A DNA stretch of 64,000 nucleotides, from positions 16,197,669 to 16,261,668 of the forward strand of contig NC_068344.1 of the NCBI RefSeq assembly GCF_014633365.1, in the 5' to 3' direction. Both the position numbers and the translations under genes were made by a program. Shown here in pieces: positions 47,663 to 59,516 of the stretch. The notes below the pieces were generated by a model that saw only the letters and a program-made list of their open reading frames with translations, ran no database searches and was not told the origin of the DNA. Position 1 is the stretch's first letter; the number at the start of each line of letters is the position of its first letter. Source of the stretch: Diospyros lotus. Its lineage: Eukaryota > Streptophyta > Magnoliopsida > Ericales > Ebenaceae.

Positions 47663-50600
47663 ACATCTATCTAGCTCTTTGTCTTATTGTGGTTTAAGTT
47701 CATTTTGCATTGTCTTAAGAGTCTTCACTTATAGTTTTCACATTGTTAGAAACCATCTAAAAAATATTGAATAGTTCTCATTTCCTCAATTTATCCCATT
47801 AAATTAGTTGGGTCATACCTATAATCCATTTTGTCTCATATATCATGGAGGTCAAAATTTTTTCTTACCTTTTAATATTGGTTGGGTCATACCTATAATC
47901 CATTTTATCCTATATACTATTGAGGTCTGATAAAATTGCAAGAATTACCTTTGACGTTTGAGAAATAACAATAACTGCCCTTGTTAAACAGAAAGACTAA
48001 TAACCATTTTGCCCTTTCTCTCTCTCCTCTTTCTTTTCTTTCTTACTCTTTTCTCCTCTTATTTAAAAAAAATAAAAAAAGAACAAACAACTAATGGTCG
48101 CTAGTTGGCAGTCGTGGGTGACCAGAGAGGGGGGGAAGGGTTGAGGGGAGGGAAGGAGAGCCCAAATTGGCTCGGGTTCATTGCAATGAACCTAGATTCA
48201 TCGCAAAGCAAGAGAGGGGGAGAGGGTTGGGTTCATTGCACATATGGGTTTATTGTGGATGATCCCAAATTCATCATAGAGATAGAGGATGAACCTGTAT
48301 TCATTACAGAGTAGTGATGTCAAATGAGCCAGACTGGTTTGGCTTGTTTAGGCCAAGCTTGGGCCTAGCTCGCCCTGCAAACCCACCCAAGGTTGCTAAG
48401 CAAGGTTGGGTTAGGTTCGTGCTAGTGAGCCTAAATGGAATGAGCCCAATAGAAGCCCATCAAGCCGAATTGGTTTTAATATAGTTTTAAAATTAATTTA
48501 AAGTATTAACTTATTTAATGAATAGGATATAAAAATATTTTTAAAAATACAAACTCCACTTTAAAATGAAAAAAAAAATAAGAACTTAGAAGTTAGTAGT
48601 TAAAAGTTACAAGTTTGAAAATTAAAACTTATATCTTTTAATAGTTTCCACTTTCTAGTTCTTAACGATCCAATTTTACTTTTGTAATTATATTAAATTT
48701 TATAACATTTAAAGTTATAAAAAGTTCCTCATTCAAGAAATATGTATTTAATGTTTGTTTAAGGTAATTATAGCTTTTTGTGTAGGATTATATATGATTA
48801 TGTATGAGATATAAAAAACTATATATCAAACATTTAATGTCAAAATTGCAATATAAAAAATTATAACTTTCTTATTATGAAAAATAAGTTTAGGTTGGGC
48901 CCTTTGAGTTGGGCTTGCAACGCTGGCGGTTTGTAGTTGAGCTACAAGCCCAAACCTATTGGGCTTGACCCAACCCTATCAATACAACGAGCAAATCTTC
49001 GCTCGACTCGCTATAGTAACAAGTCAAGCCAAGAAGGTTTATGAGCTGCTCAACTTGCTTGACATCTGTTTTGCAAAGGGGAGAAAGAGATAAGACTTAC
49101 GTCATCTTTGCCAAACCATCACTGCAATGTGAATTTTCCCATTGTTGTTGTCCTTTCAGTTCAGATATAGAATGATCTACATCATTTTAGATTGGCGATG
49201 GTTCCATATTTGGAAGGATGGTTTTAGATCTAGAATCTAGAATGATTGTTAACACGATCAAAGCCTTAGAGAAAAGGGGAAGAATTCTATTTCATTGTTG
49301 TTGCTGACCAAGAGATAGAGAAACTTGGGAAAGACTTGAGAAGAGTGAGAAAAATGAAAAACGAGGAAAAAGTCATTAAATATAAGGGTATTTTGGTTAT
49401 TTTTTAATGTTTGAGAGGGGGAAATTGCAACATAGCCTTAAATCTTGAAGGTACTCCTTGTATTTTCTCAAACATTAGGAGTACTTGCAATTTTTAATAA
49501 ATAATTCTCAAACTTGAATAGGCATCTATTATATATAATGAACATATATGTGTGGGTCACATTATAAAAAAGGTAATTTGCACCCGGACCCCTCGTGTTT
49601 TGAGTCATTTGCAAGAAGATCCTCTATGGTTTTAAAATGTTTCTGGAGCTCCTTATGGTTTACTTTTTCTACTCAAACCCCTCATTTAGATACATTTTAA
49701 AATTACTATGGTTTAAAAATGTCTTTGGATGTCTGTTTGACTTAATTTGTTTGTTAAGAAACCTCATCCAAATACATTTTTAAACTAACAAAGAGGGTAT
49801 CTGAGCAAAAAAAGTAAACACAAGGACCTTTAGAGATAGTTTTTGTTGAATCAGAGAACTTGAGAGAAAGAAACCCTAGTTAGAAGAAATAAATTTCTCT
49901 CTCAAACAATAGATTGTACACCTATATATACTAATACTAAATGAGTCATGACATAAGCTATGACATAAGTTAATCCTAATGACATAAGCCATGACATAAA
50001 GATAAATCTCACACATACCCATATAACAAGATTAAGACTAGATATGTTGTGTTGTTTCTCATATATCACTAATATGTCTAATTTCTTTAATTATTTCACC
50101 TCCCTCAAGTTAGAGCTAATATACTTAATTATCTTCTTTTGAACCAACCTTGTCCTCCACCTTTGTATATGCATGTAAACTGCTCATATTCTTGCATGCT
50201 CATATATTTCGAAGGACTATTTTTTAAAAGGCTAAATTGCACCTAGACCTTTTATGGTTTGGGTCATTCATAAGGAGACTCCCTATATTAAAGCTATGAG
50301 ATTTATCTTTATGTCATGCCTTATGTCATCAAGATTAGCTTATGTCATGACCCATTTAGTATTAGTAAATATAAGTGTATAATCTATTGTTTGAGAGGAA
50401 TTTATTTCCTCCAACTAGGGTTTCTCTCTCTCAAATTCTTTGATTCAACATGGTATCAGAGCTACCATTCAAACCCTAGTTGCAGTTGCGGCCTCCTTGC
50501 TGCCTTAACGCCACTTCCGCCATGCTGCTGCCAGTCTCCTCCATCAACTCTGGCGTGTGTCCCCTCCCTTCCAGCAACCTCCAGCTCCTAGTTGCACTGT

Positions 50601-53600
50601 TTGTTGCCATCGTAACAGCCACTAGACCTCATTGCCTTCTCTAGATTTGCAACCGTAGATCTCGTCGATGCCACCAGATCTCGTTGCCTTCTCCAGTTCA
50701 AACACTATTGTCTCTGTCGCTCGCCAACGCCACCAGATCTCGCCCGCGCTTGTGAGTCCGTTCATCTTTTGTGATCCCGCACCTTGCTGTCGGTCATCTT
50801 CCTTCGTCAATCTATCACTCGATCTGACAGTTGTGATTCAGATCTATTGCAATCGCGACCATCGCCTCTAGTTGTCCGCATCTTCCCACAACCTAGATCT
50901 AGCTAGATTTGCCTAGTTCCGATCATCGTCGCTGTGACTGCAACCTTCGGCCGCCATCTTTATCATCATCGACAATCATCTCCTCCATCTCAGATGCATC
51001 GCAAGACCGTCAACCTTCCTCCTTACCACCTTTAGCCGCTGTTGACCTCGGCCTCTGAGACTGTTCGTCCGCCAGATCTAAAACGTATCACGCGACTGTC
51101 GGCCTTTCTTCTCTGGCCGTTTTAGATCTCGTCAACTACATCACGATCGCCTTTGCAACCAATGATGTTGCCTTCCCTAGTTGCCTTGCCTCCACCGGTC
51201 GCCTCTTTGTTGGCCGATCTTGCGTCGCTGACTGTTTGTCCCTCGTCGTCGTCATCGCGACTCATCCAGCTCTTCCAAGTTGCTGCCTAGATCTTGGCCC
51301 TTCTCACCTAGATTTGATTTTTTATCAAGCTCCACAGCCAGGACCCAGATCTTAGCTCAGATTTGGTTTAACCCACCTAGATCTACGACCCGCTTTAGAT
51401 TCAACCGTCAGTGCGCTTTAGATTCAACCGTCAATGTTCAAATTCGACCATCTTTTGATAGATTCGGCTGTCAATCCCTTAAATCTAGCTGTCAAACCTC
51501 AAATCTGACCATAATTTCTTAGATCTGGCTGTCAAATAGTTAGATCCAACCATTTTCTTCCTAACTAGCCCAAATCTCGCTCTAATGATGGTATCTCAGA
51601 TCTGTTTTCAGATCTCGTCACTTTCTCGTGCCTCCTCGCCGTCGATTTGTCCCTCTGACGCTGCTATCGGCTTGTTCTTTTCGTCGTCTGGCTGCCTTTT
51701 CTTTGTCAGCATCATCTCCTTTGGTCGATTGATAGCCTCTCTTTAGCGTCGGAGCATCGCCATCGTCGATGTAACTTTAGATCTGGCGCTTGTTTCTCCT
51801 TCCAGTGGGGCTCTCAAATTGGCGCGCCCTTAGATCTTGGGCTTGTTTTTCCTTCCAACGCAGCTTTTAGATCTCACAACCTTTTCTTTGGATCTTGTGC
51901 GTCGCATAGATCTCGCATCGTCGATCTGTCATCATCGCTGTCGTTGCCGCCTCCTTTCTAGCAACCATCTTCTATAGCAACGCCACTACGTGCCCTTGGA
52001 TAAACTACATTTGTAACAAACTTGCACATATGATATATATGTTTCAGTTTGAGGGGGAGTGTGATTTATTTTTATGTCATGGCTTATGTCATTAGGATTA
52101 TCTTATGTCATTACCCATTTAGTATTAGTATATATAGGTGTGTACAATCTATTATTTGAGAGAGTTATTTATTTTCTCCAACTAGGGTTTCTCTCTCTCT
52201 AGTTCTCTAATTCAACAATATGGTTACATGAATTTTAGCACTCTAGTCATTTTTATCCATGACATTATCTTTTGTAAGGGCCTCATAACTTATATCATAC
52301 CTAAGAGTCCCCACCAAGTTTCTCTTCCTCCTCTTTATCTGTTGCTAAATACCTATTACATTCCACCCACTCTCCTCATGGGAGTCTGTATTGGACTTAT
52401 TTTTACATGACCAAACCATCTTAATCATGTTTTACATCTTATCTGCATAGGATCCACTAACCTTATTACGAATAACTCCATTTCTAATTTTATTTTTTCT
52501 TATTTGGCCATCCATCCATCTTAAACACTTCTTCGTTACACTTATATTTTTCACATTTTGGGTTTTACTGCACAATATTCTACAACAAAGTTGGTCTTAT
52601 AATGCTCTTGCAAAATTTTCCTTTTAACTTTAATAGAATCTTACTATCACATAAAACATGAAATGCACTTTTCCATTCTAACCATTCCTTTGAAGGTCCC
52701 TTTAAGAGTTAGGGGGTGTCGTTCTTTTGTTATCCCTTTGAAGGTCCACATCGTCTCTTGGAATATTAGGGATCTTAAACTTGGTGGTGAGTTGACCTGC
52801 AAGATGCTAGCTAGGAGGCTTATTTAGTTGTAGAAAATGATTTACGGTTTTTTATCTTCAATTTTGTATAAAATTTTTTGTTTTCATTGTCCATAAAAAT
52901 TTGATGAACTCGTTCAAATATTATAAATACAGAAAAACTAATTTTCAATCTTAGAAAATTAGAATCTATGTTCAAAAAAGGAAAGATATTATATTTTGTT
53001 TATTTTGTGTAATTTGTGTTAGAGAAGGAGAAGGAGATGATTTGTGGAAATTTTTTGGAAAGCCATATTTTCGATGACTGCAACTGTATTAATTATGCTG
53101 GCAAATATGCAACGTACCTTCCTAAAGGAAGATCTTTTGGATATAGTCTCTTATGTATATTTAGTCTTTACATGGAGTAATCCCTCATCAATATTGGAAA
53201 ATGAGATGGCAATTGAAATTTTGGGCAATCTCTTCTAGGTGTGCTTTGAAGCATAAGTAAACTCCTTATATCCTTCTAATCAAGTAATCGTTGTCTACTT
53301 GGGCTTTGTGTAGATGACAATAGGCTGTTCACTGCAGTAGCAATTTAAGTAAATTTCTCTGACCCTTTGTTCTTTATGTTAATACTAGTGATTATTAGGT
53401 ATTTATAAGTTGATAGAATGTTGTTGATGCATTATTATTGTTTTTAGAGTAAAATTCTGCTGCTTGCTACATCTGTAATGATTGTTGTGTTTCTCATTAC
53501 CATTTTAGCCGTAACGCGTGAAAACAGTGTGACATACTAGCAAGTAAAAGTCACTTCCTATTGAGTTCCTAATTTATGTGACAAAATGAGATACAATTTT

Positions 53601-54180
53601 CAATTAGTTTAGGCTTTTTATTTTTTATTTTGTATGCAGGAGATCCTCCATAACATTAAGAAAGTTATTTTTTTCAGTCCAAATTCTATTAATACCTCTT
53701 CTAATATGTCACTGTTAATTGTATTTGAAGAACAGTTTTCGCGCAAAAAGAGACGGTTGGAAAATGGGTTTTGCTTTAGACACTGGTGGAATTTCCAACG
53801 GTGGCCAGGGGAGCCCTGAGAGCGATGATACTCAAGGCCTTGACCGAACTCGGTTGGGTAGAATAGCGAGTGCAGGCGGCAAACAGCTGCTGGAGAAACT
53901 GAAGTCGGCTCGAAAGAACTTCCCCATGAAAATATTTCTTCTTTTACTGGGTTTCTACACGGCAAATGCGTTGGCTACAATTCTTGGGCAAACAGGCGAT
54001 TGGGACGTGTTGGTTGCAGGTGTTGTGGTTGCTGCAATTGAGGGCATTGGCGTGCTCATGTACAGGAAGCCTTTTTCTCTGAGAACCAGGAGGCTGCAGT
54101 CTCTGGTGGTGATGGTCAACTATTGGAAGGCTGGTGTTTGTTTAGGCCTCTTTGTGGATGCTTTCAAATTGGGTAGCTAG
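46597..54180 (+). CDS. YCF20-like chloroplast protein, two coding exons
   Basis: Exons 46597-46754 and 53736-54180; the donor AG|GTATTT and acceptor AACAG|TTTT join in phase 2 to give an uninterrupted protein of about 200 residues. Residues 1-60, Ser- and basic-rich (MLRSSLALIENENSKRL...), look like a plastid transit peptide. The conserved part follows: MGFALDTGGISNG (about 63-75), then FLLLLGFYTANALATILGQ (about 119-137), DWDVLVAGVVVAAIEGIGVL (about 141-160) and LQSLVVMVNYWKAGVCLGLF (about 173-192), ending FVDAFKLGS. These are two or three hydrophobic segments typical of YCF20 proteins. Arabidopsis relatives are thylakoid proteins, one of them linked to non-photochemical quenching. ATG 46597 is the first in-frame Met of the exon; the frame is open back to the acceptor at 46566, so an upstream exon could supply another start. 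The length fits the family. Confidence 0.85.
47577..47665. repeat. (CT)n and (CA)n microsatellite
   Basis: (CT)7 at about 47579-47592, a duplicated spacer AAGGGCATCGTATAGAAGTAAG (also at about 47550), then about 11 CT repeats and about 13 CA repeats. Confidence 0.9.
47935..49512. mobile_element. Mutator-like inverted-repeat element (non-autonomous)
   Basis: Left end AAATTGCAAGAATTACCTTT...GTTTGAGAAATAACA and the complement of the right end AAATTGCAAGTACTCCTAATG...TTTGAGAAAATACA are similar for roughly 100 bases, including the ACCATTTTGCCCTT/ACCAAAATACCCTT part. Ends with ATTGCAAG-type sequence and long degenerate inverted repeats are usual for plant MULE derivatives. A clear 9-bp duplication was not found. 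It contains the Ac-like hAT at 48311-49070. Confidence 0.55.
48311..49070. mobile_element. Ac-like hAT, non-autonomous, nested
   Basis: Left end TAGTGATGTCAAATGAGCC and the complement of the right end AACAGATGTCAAGCAAGTTG share GATGTCAA. Subterminal sequence is rich in GGGCTTGG/AAGCCCA motifs, as in Ac-type elements. The flanking octamers TTACAGAG (48303-48310) and TTGCAAAG (49071-49078) agree at 6 of 8 positions, differing by transitions, consistent with an old hAT duplication. No transposase. Confidence 0.55.
49565..49843. repeat. MITE-like fragment
   Basis: AAGGTAATTTGCACCCGGACCC...GTTTTGAGTCATTTGCAAG at 49571 resembles AAGGCTAAATTGCACCTAGACC...GTTTGGGTCATTCATAAG at 50228, so these are two copies of a small element; the second is cut by the TRIM-like element at 50297. 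An internal near-palindromic ACCCCTCAT/CCTCATCC arrangement suggests foldback. Confidence 0.45.
49844..50013 (-). mobile_element. Solo LTR of the TRIM-like copia element
   Basis: 170 bp. The minus strand reads TGTGAGATTTATCTTTATGT...GTTCTCTGATTCAACA, closely matching the LTRs at 50297-50450 and 52060-52217, including ACTAGGGTTTCT and repeated CTTATGTCAT. Flanking pentamers (GTTTT, CATAC) do not match, so the target duplication has decayed or the ends recombined. Confidence 0.8.
50451..50462 (+). promoter_or_regulatory. Primer-binding site (initiator tRNA-Met)
   Basis: TGGTATCAGAGC begins at the base after the LTR's terminal CA, the standard copia arrangement. Confidence 0.9.
50640..51960. 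repeat. AGATCT-rich non-coding centre of the TRIM-like element
   Basis: At least 17 copies of AGATCT, often as (T/C)AGATCTCG or CTAGATCT, spread over 1.3 kb, with additional AAATCTAG/GATTCAACCGTCA phrases. About 0.3 copies would be expected by chance. Frames here are short and out of register with each other; it is not a protein gene. Confidence 0.75.
52250..52630 (-). pseudogene. LINE (RTE-like) reverse-transcriptase C-terminus, decayed
   Basis: On the minus strand, 52425-52535 decodes as KCLRWMDGQIRKNKIRNGVI then RNKVSGSYADKM. Further on, IKMVWSCKNKSNTDSHEESG aligns with the family pattern RWFGHV-R-P-DAPVRR. The upstream part (52540-52630) resembles the LWGAE-W-VKK segment. This matches the C-terminal end of plant LINE/RTE polymerases, which end in a conserved MLRWM-G...RIRN-IR...RLRWFGHV stretch. 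Several stops; only the 3' end survives, as is usual for 5'-truncated LINE copies. Confidence 0.75.
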
Positions 54181-55330
54181 CTAGTTTTCACATCTATCAT
54201 ACACTACTTATATTGTTACCTATTCTTGCTGCTGAGGTCTTATATTCTAAATAGAATATAATATTGCACAAAAAAAAAAGTTTTCTAAAATATTTACATC
54301 ATCAATATCATCACAAGATTTTTTTAATGAAAGATTTGAATCATTAACGGCTGCACGGATCTATGATTCTTCAACAATTAAAATTCTTTTATTAAAGGCT
54401 ATAGGCTTTGCTTTGTGAATAATATTGAAGAAAAATATTTTCATCCCTTTAAGTATCAAATTTACTCAAAATACATACTTTTCATTATTTAAAATAAAAT
54501 ATTTACTTCATGAGAAGTATTTAGTTTTTTAGGACTGATCGAATTTACGAACTCAATGAATATGTTGAGATTTAGTGTGATATGATTGAGATGACACATC
54601 AAACTCCTTTTGATATTGGAAACATATTTTCAATCAAGTGCACTCTTGTTATGAGTTTATACAATCACAACTATCACTGATTACATAGGATATTTATCTC
54701 GCGTCGGAGATCAATAGATTTCATTAGCAATCATTTGTCTTCATACGTTACTACACAAATGCCACACAGTCCATCTCTCACAACAATAACTGAGTGGTTC
54801 TTAGTAATGGCAAATCCCGGGCACCAACATACAAGATAATTGTATTGTCTTCGATCTAAGGACATGTAACATAATCAAATGCCACATATCATAGATCTTT
54901 TTAATCATGTGATCTGTTATTTGCGTCACAATCAATAGATGTTCAATTAACATTTATTCACATGTTTGTTATATCGATCTCATAAATTATAAAATGCGAC
55001 TTATCATCTTTTATTATTAGTATCTCATATTAATCAAATTTAGTGATTTATGTGTCAATACGTAATTGATTAATCATAACTTTTTTTTTGAAAAATCTAA
55101 AAATTGGAAATTACTTTAAAAAATCTTTAATCCAAAAGTCTTTTGTCAAATATTCTCAACACTTAAGAATAAGACATTCATTAGAAAATGTAAGGGTTAT
55201 TCATACATATAAATTGAAAAGGTATGAATGGAGATATGACCTTAAAAATAAAAATATATTTTATTATATTTACAAGATTTACATCATTAGTCCCATAATA
55301 CAACTGCTAGATCTCATCTAAATATAGTAT
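54181..55330. other. Downstream flank of YCF20-like gene; repeat-like AT-rich DNA
   Basis: 54181-54300 is the likely 3' UTR and polyadenylation area (AATAGAATATAATATTGC). 54540-55080 looks like diverged retroelement sequence (CATATTTTCAATCAAGTGCA, TATTTATCTCGCGTCGG), but I cannot assign it. No gene seen. Confidence 0.35.
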
Positions 55331-57572
55331 TAAGGGCACTAACACTAACATTGTGAATATGCTTATGGTTTGGGATTTAGTGTTAGGAAATCAAAATAAT
55401 ATTATTTCACAAGTACTAAAAAAATTAGATAAAAAAATTATTTGTTGGACAAAAAGATGTAAAGATGAGAAAGAAGTATTCATGGAGAATCTTCATATCA
55501 AAATTTGGATACGAAGAGAGGTTGTAAGGCAATGGTTTTATTTGAATGTGATAAATATTATTATTATTATTTACAGTTAAGCAATTCATTAGAGATCACA
55601 ATCATGAGATGGCCATGTATTATGAAAGACACTTGTTGAGATCTTCATGATCAATATCACAAAATAGTGGGGTGTTACAATCCATGTTAAATGCCAGAAT
55701 TCAACTTTTCAATGCTTACGAGTATTTAACAGATGAAAGTGGTGGTTTGGAAAATATTAGGTTTACTAAAAAGGATATGTATAATTATATACATGAAATG
55801 AATGTTTTTCAAATTGAGACAGGATATGTATAATTATAAACACATTTGAGTGGTTGTTTAAAACATTTCTAGATTCAATGGAAGGTAAACATAGAATAAT
55901 AATATTTGTTGACCAAGATGCAACAATGTCGAATGCAATTAAGAGGGTTTTTCTAGAATCACATCATCACCTTTGCCAATGGCACATTGCTAAAAAAGCT
56001 CCATCTTATTTGCACAGCCTGAACTCAAATCATGATTTTTAAAAGTACTTTCACGAATGTTTGTATGGATGACAAACATGAGAAGATTTTGAAGATACAC
56101 GACAGTATATGGTAATTGAATATAGAGTTCAAACTAACAAATGGTTAAATAGAATTTATAATATTCGTCATAAATGAAGCACAGGTTTTAATAATGACAC
56201 ATTCCATTGTGGAATTAAATCTTCATCTTGGAGTGATAGCACAAATCATGTACTCAACAGGATTGGTGATAAAACAACTTCATTGTACAAATTTGTTGAA
56301 GGTTTTGAAAAAATGGATAAGCAGTGGCAATCTCGTGAGAAAGATGAAGACTTTCGATGCGCAAATGGTGCTACATCATGCATCATAAAGGAGAGTTTTA
56401 TGTTGAAGCAAGCTGCCAATGTTTATATAAACAGAATGTATAAGATTTTTGAAAAAGAATATCTCAGAAAGACGAGGCAACAACTTTTAAGGATAAGTTA
56501 AATGTTCAAAATATGAATATTTAAGAGATTGTGGCCCATGGTGGAGAGGATAATGGGGTTGTTACTGTGCATCATTATGTGACACTATGGAAGTAAATTG
56601 TAGTTGTAAAAAGTTTGGGTCCATGGGTATTCTTTGCTCACATACATTAAAGGCCTTTGTTAATTGAAATGTTAATCATATTCTTAAAAGATAGATAATA
56701 TAACAACCCGTTAGTGGGTTTAGGAGTTTATTAATATTTTATTTATGAACATTGAAAATTTTACCCCTATTAAATTAAATGTAAAAAATATTTTTATGTG
56801 ACAAAATTCATGTTTATGTGATTAATGCAATGGATAGTGGCAAGCTAAAATAAGCCCATCTCTAATTGATTGGGCTACTAAAATTGGGTTAAACCCAAGT
56901 GTGAATTTTGCATATTTAATTAAATAAAAGTTGTAAAGCCCATTGGGAGAAGTTGGCCATTTTCTTTAATTGGGCCATTGATTTGGGCTTGGGCCCATGT
57001 GTAAAAAATGTAGCCTTAAATGAAATTGAGAAATATGGAAAATGACAAAAATGGGCATACTTTATGAAAAAGGTAAGGGCAAAAAGGGATTTTCATAATT
57101 GGTTCGATAAAAAAAATAAGGAATAATTAAGAAAATGTAAAATGTCCAAAGAGAACTCTATGTTATGCATGTGTGTGGGAAAAGTTAAGGGTAATTGTGG
57201 AAATCTATAAATAAGGATATAAAGAAAAGATGATAGAAATAGGAAAAATGGCAAAAGACTAAATGAGCCTTTGATTGTGTGTGTGTGTGTGTTTTATGTG
57301 GGAGGGCAAAATGGTAATTTCCAATGGGGGTGGTTGGCAGCCCACTCCTCCCCTTCTTCTCCCCATGCTCTCTTGTCCCTTCTTCATTTTTCTTCTTCTT
57401 CTCTCGGTGGTTTCTTCTCATTCTTCTTTAATTTTCTTCTTCTTTTTATTGTTGGGAGCTTCAAGTTATAGCTTGAGAAGGCTTCTTCTTCTTTTTTCGG
57501 TCCAAGCTTTTAAGGAAAGTTCCTTCTCTTCCCTTGTTCTCTTCTAAAGAAACCTCTTTCGATTTCAAGGAG

Positions 57573-57603
<31 letters not shown>

Positions 57604-58769
57604 CATAGTTAGTCTATTCTCTTAGTGGTGAGAATAACTCTTGGCAATGGTAGCCAAATTTTTCATTTTTTTCTCAAGTTGTGGGTTTCTTCTTTGAGTC
57701 ATTGTTGTGTCTCATTGATGATTTCATTTGGGCTTGTTTATCCCATATTTCATTCATGGAATGGCATTTGTGGGTTAGAAAGCTAGATGAGGGGATTTTA
57801 GTGTGTTTGGTGTTCATTTCGTATGTTTCTGGTTGCATCAAGTCGACTTATCTATGGGTTAAGTCGACTCGGAAGAGGCTCGTCTTTGCAGTCATTTTTC
57901 TCCCTACTCTCAGATAAGTCGACTTGTTTTCCCCTCAAGTTGACAGAGCGATTTTCGTCAGCACTACACATGCTTTACTATTTTGGTCATAACTTTTGAT
58001 GTAAAAGTTGGAATTGAGATCTGTTTGAAATGTCATAATCTAGAATTTGAGAGATTCGATTTGATATATAATATCATATACTTTGGTTACAATTTGAGTT
58101 GTTTAAGACTTTTCTCAATCCAAATTAAGTATGATTGTTAAAATAAGTTGTTATTAAATGCTTCCTCTAATATCACTTAATTCTCTAAAATAATAGGATG
58201 TGGTTGAGGATATATATATATATAGGTGTATACATGGGATTCATGAGATAAAAATGTAATTGAGTTGCACGAGAAAACACGATAATCACATTTGGGAAGT
58301 CATTAAGAAATGTTCTTGGTTGGCATGTCCATGGAATCTCATGTGTGATGCAATACTATCATCATATAAATAATTACCCTTAATTGATGTGATGAAATCT
58401 ATTTAAATGTTGAATTGGGTGAAATAGCCAAGAACCTTAATGGGCAAAAATTAAAGGTGTGTAAATGTTACTCGTTATAATTGTGCTTGTGGCTGCATTG
58501 CATTGCATTGTGTTTCTGTATTGTTTCACATTATGATGTTGGGTCATGGGATGCATTCATTGGGGGGTCATGCTTTGTATGTGCTGGGAGCATGAGCATT
58601 AGCATGACACGGTTGGCCTGTGAGTGCTAACTTGTGTATGTTAGGCGAGTATATGCATTAGAGCATTTGTGTGTGTGAATTCCTACTTGGGCGTAGCATG
58701 ACCTAATGCTTGGCTTATGTAGGCCTTGTCACCACGTTAATGCTGCAAGAGCCACTATATTCCTTATAT

Positions 58770-59045
58770 GCTACATTACATGAGGGGTACGGACCTGATA
58801 GGTTAGCCGGTGAGTGCAAGGTTATGATATGAGTGGGTTGCGCGACACGGACCCAATAGGTTAGCCGGTGAGTGCAAATTCTAAACCCAAGGTTGGAAGG
58901 TCTCATGTTATATACAGGGCACAAATCTGATAGGGTTAGCCAGTGAGTGCAAAGTTATGATATGAAAGTGTTGTGGGGCACGGACCCTGTAGATTAGCCG
59001 GTGAGTGCGAATCCCGAACCCAAGGTTGGATGGTCTCATGTTATA
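58770..59045. repeat. Imperfect tandem repeats in the solo LTR
   Basis: Four occurrences of a TTAGCC(G/A)GTGAGTGCAA core (about 58802, 58860, 58936, 58992). The longer pair carries AACCCAAGGTTGGA-GGTCTCATGTTATATACA at about 58884 and 59018, a period of about 134 bases. Confidence 0.75.
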
Positions 59046-59320
59046 TACATTGTTATGTGCTATGTGTAGTGTGATACAAGCTATGTACCACAAAGTCCTT
59101 GTGTACCATTATATTAAGTATGTGAATGTCACCTTATGGAGTTGAAAATATGTTTTGATGTTATGAAAAGAAATCATAATCCTAGGAAGTATTGTTAATA
59201 AGAAAGACATGAATCCAATTGGTATCTATATGTCGGGTAGCAATTTTCCTTGGCTCTACTTTATGCATGTCTTCATATATCGATTTCATTATGCTTCCAT
59301 TTGCTATATATATGCTTGCC

Positions 59321-59334
59321 GAGCCTTATGGCTC
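59321..59334. other. LTR stem-loop GAGCC-TTAT-GGCTC
   Basis: First of a duplicated pair in the solo LTR at 56699-59900; the second is at 59517-59532 (TGAGCC-TTGT-GGCTCA). Confidence 0.55.
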
Positions 59335-59516
59335 ACTTTAAAAAATGTGTTTTGGTGAAATGTATGAAATTATATTTTTTTGAGGATGTGGTTGTCAAGT
59401 GTAGAAGGCATGAACCTAATGGTTGTCTAGATGTCGAGTAGTGATTTTCTTTTGGCTCTGAGTTATTTATGCCTTCATATATCGTTCTATTGATGCTCCC
59501 TTTACTATATACTTGC

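Larger units (their letters stand above)
50297..52217 (+). mobile_element. TRIM-like copia retroelement with both LTRs
   Basis: 5' LTR 50297-50450 (TGAGATTTATC...TGATTCAACA). Primer-binding site TGGTATCAGAGC at 50451-50462, directly after the LTR and complementary to the initiator Met tRNA 3' end. Non-coding CT-rich centre (50463-52050). Polypurine tract GAGGGGGAG (52051-52059). 3' LTR 52060-52217 (TGTGATTTATT...AATTCAACA). The LTRs differ at perhaps 15% of positions, so insertion is not recent. No gag or pol, so it would depend on a copia partner. Flanking pentamers AGCTA and ATATG do not match. Confidence 0.88.
46755..53735 (+). other. YCF20-like gene, 7-kb coding intron
   Basis: GT at 46755-46756, AG at 53734-53735. 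Filled with transposable elements listed separately. 46760-47560 and 52640-53640 contain nothing else I recognise. A nearer acceptor TTTTTTCAG at 53676 and another at 53640 would put the conserved exon out of frame or hit a stop, which favours 53735. Confidence 0.65.
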
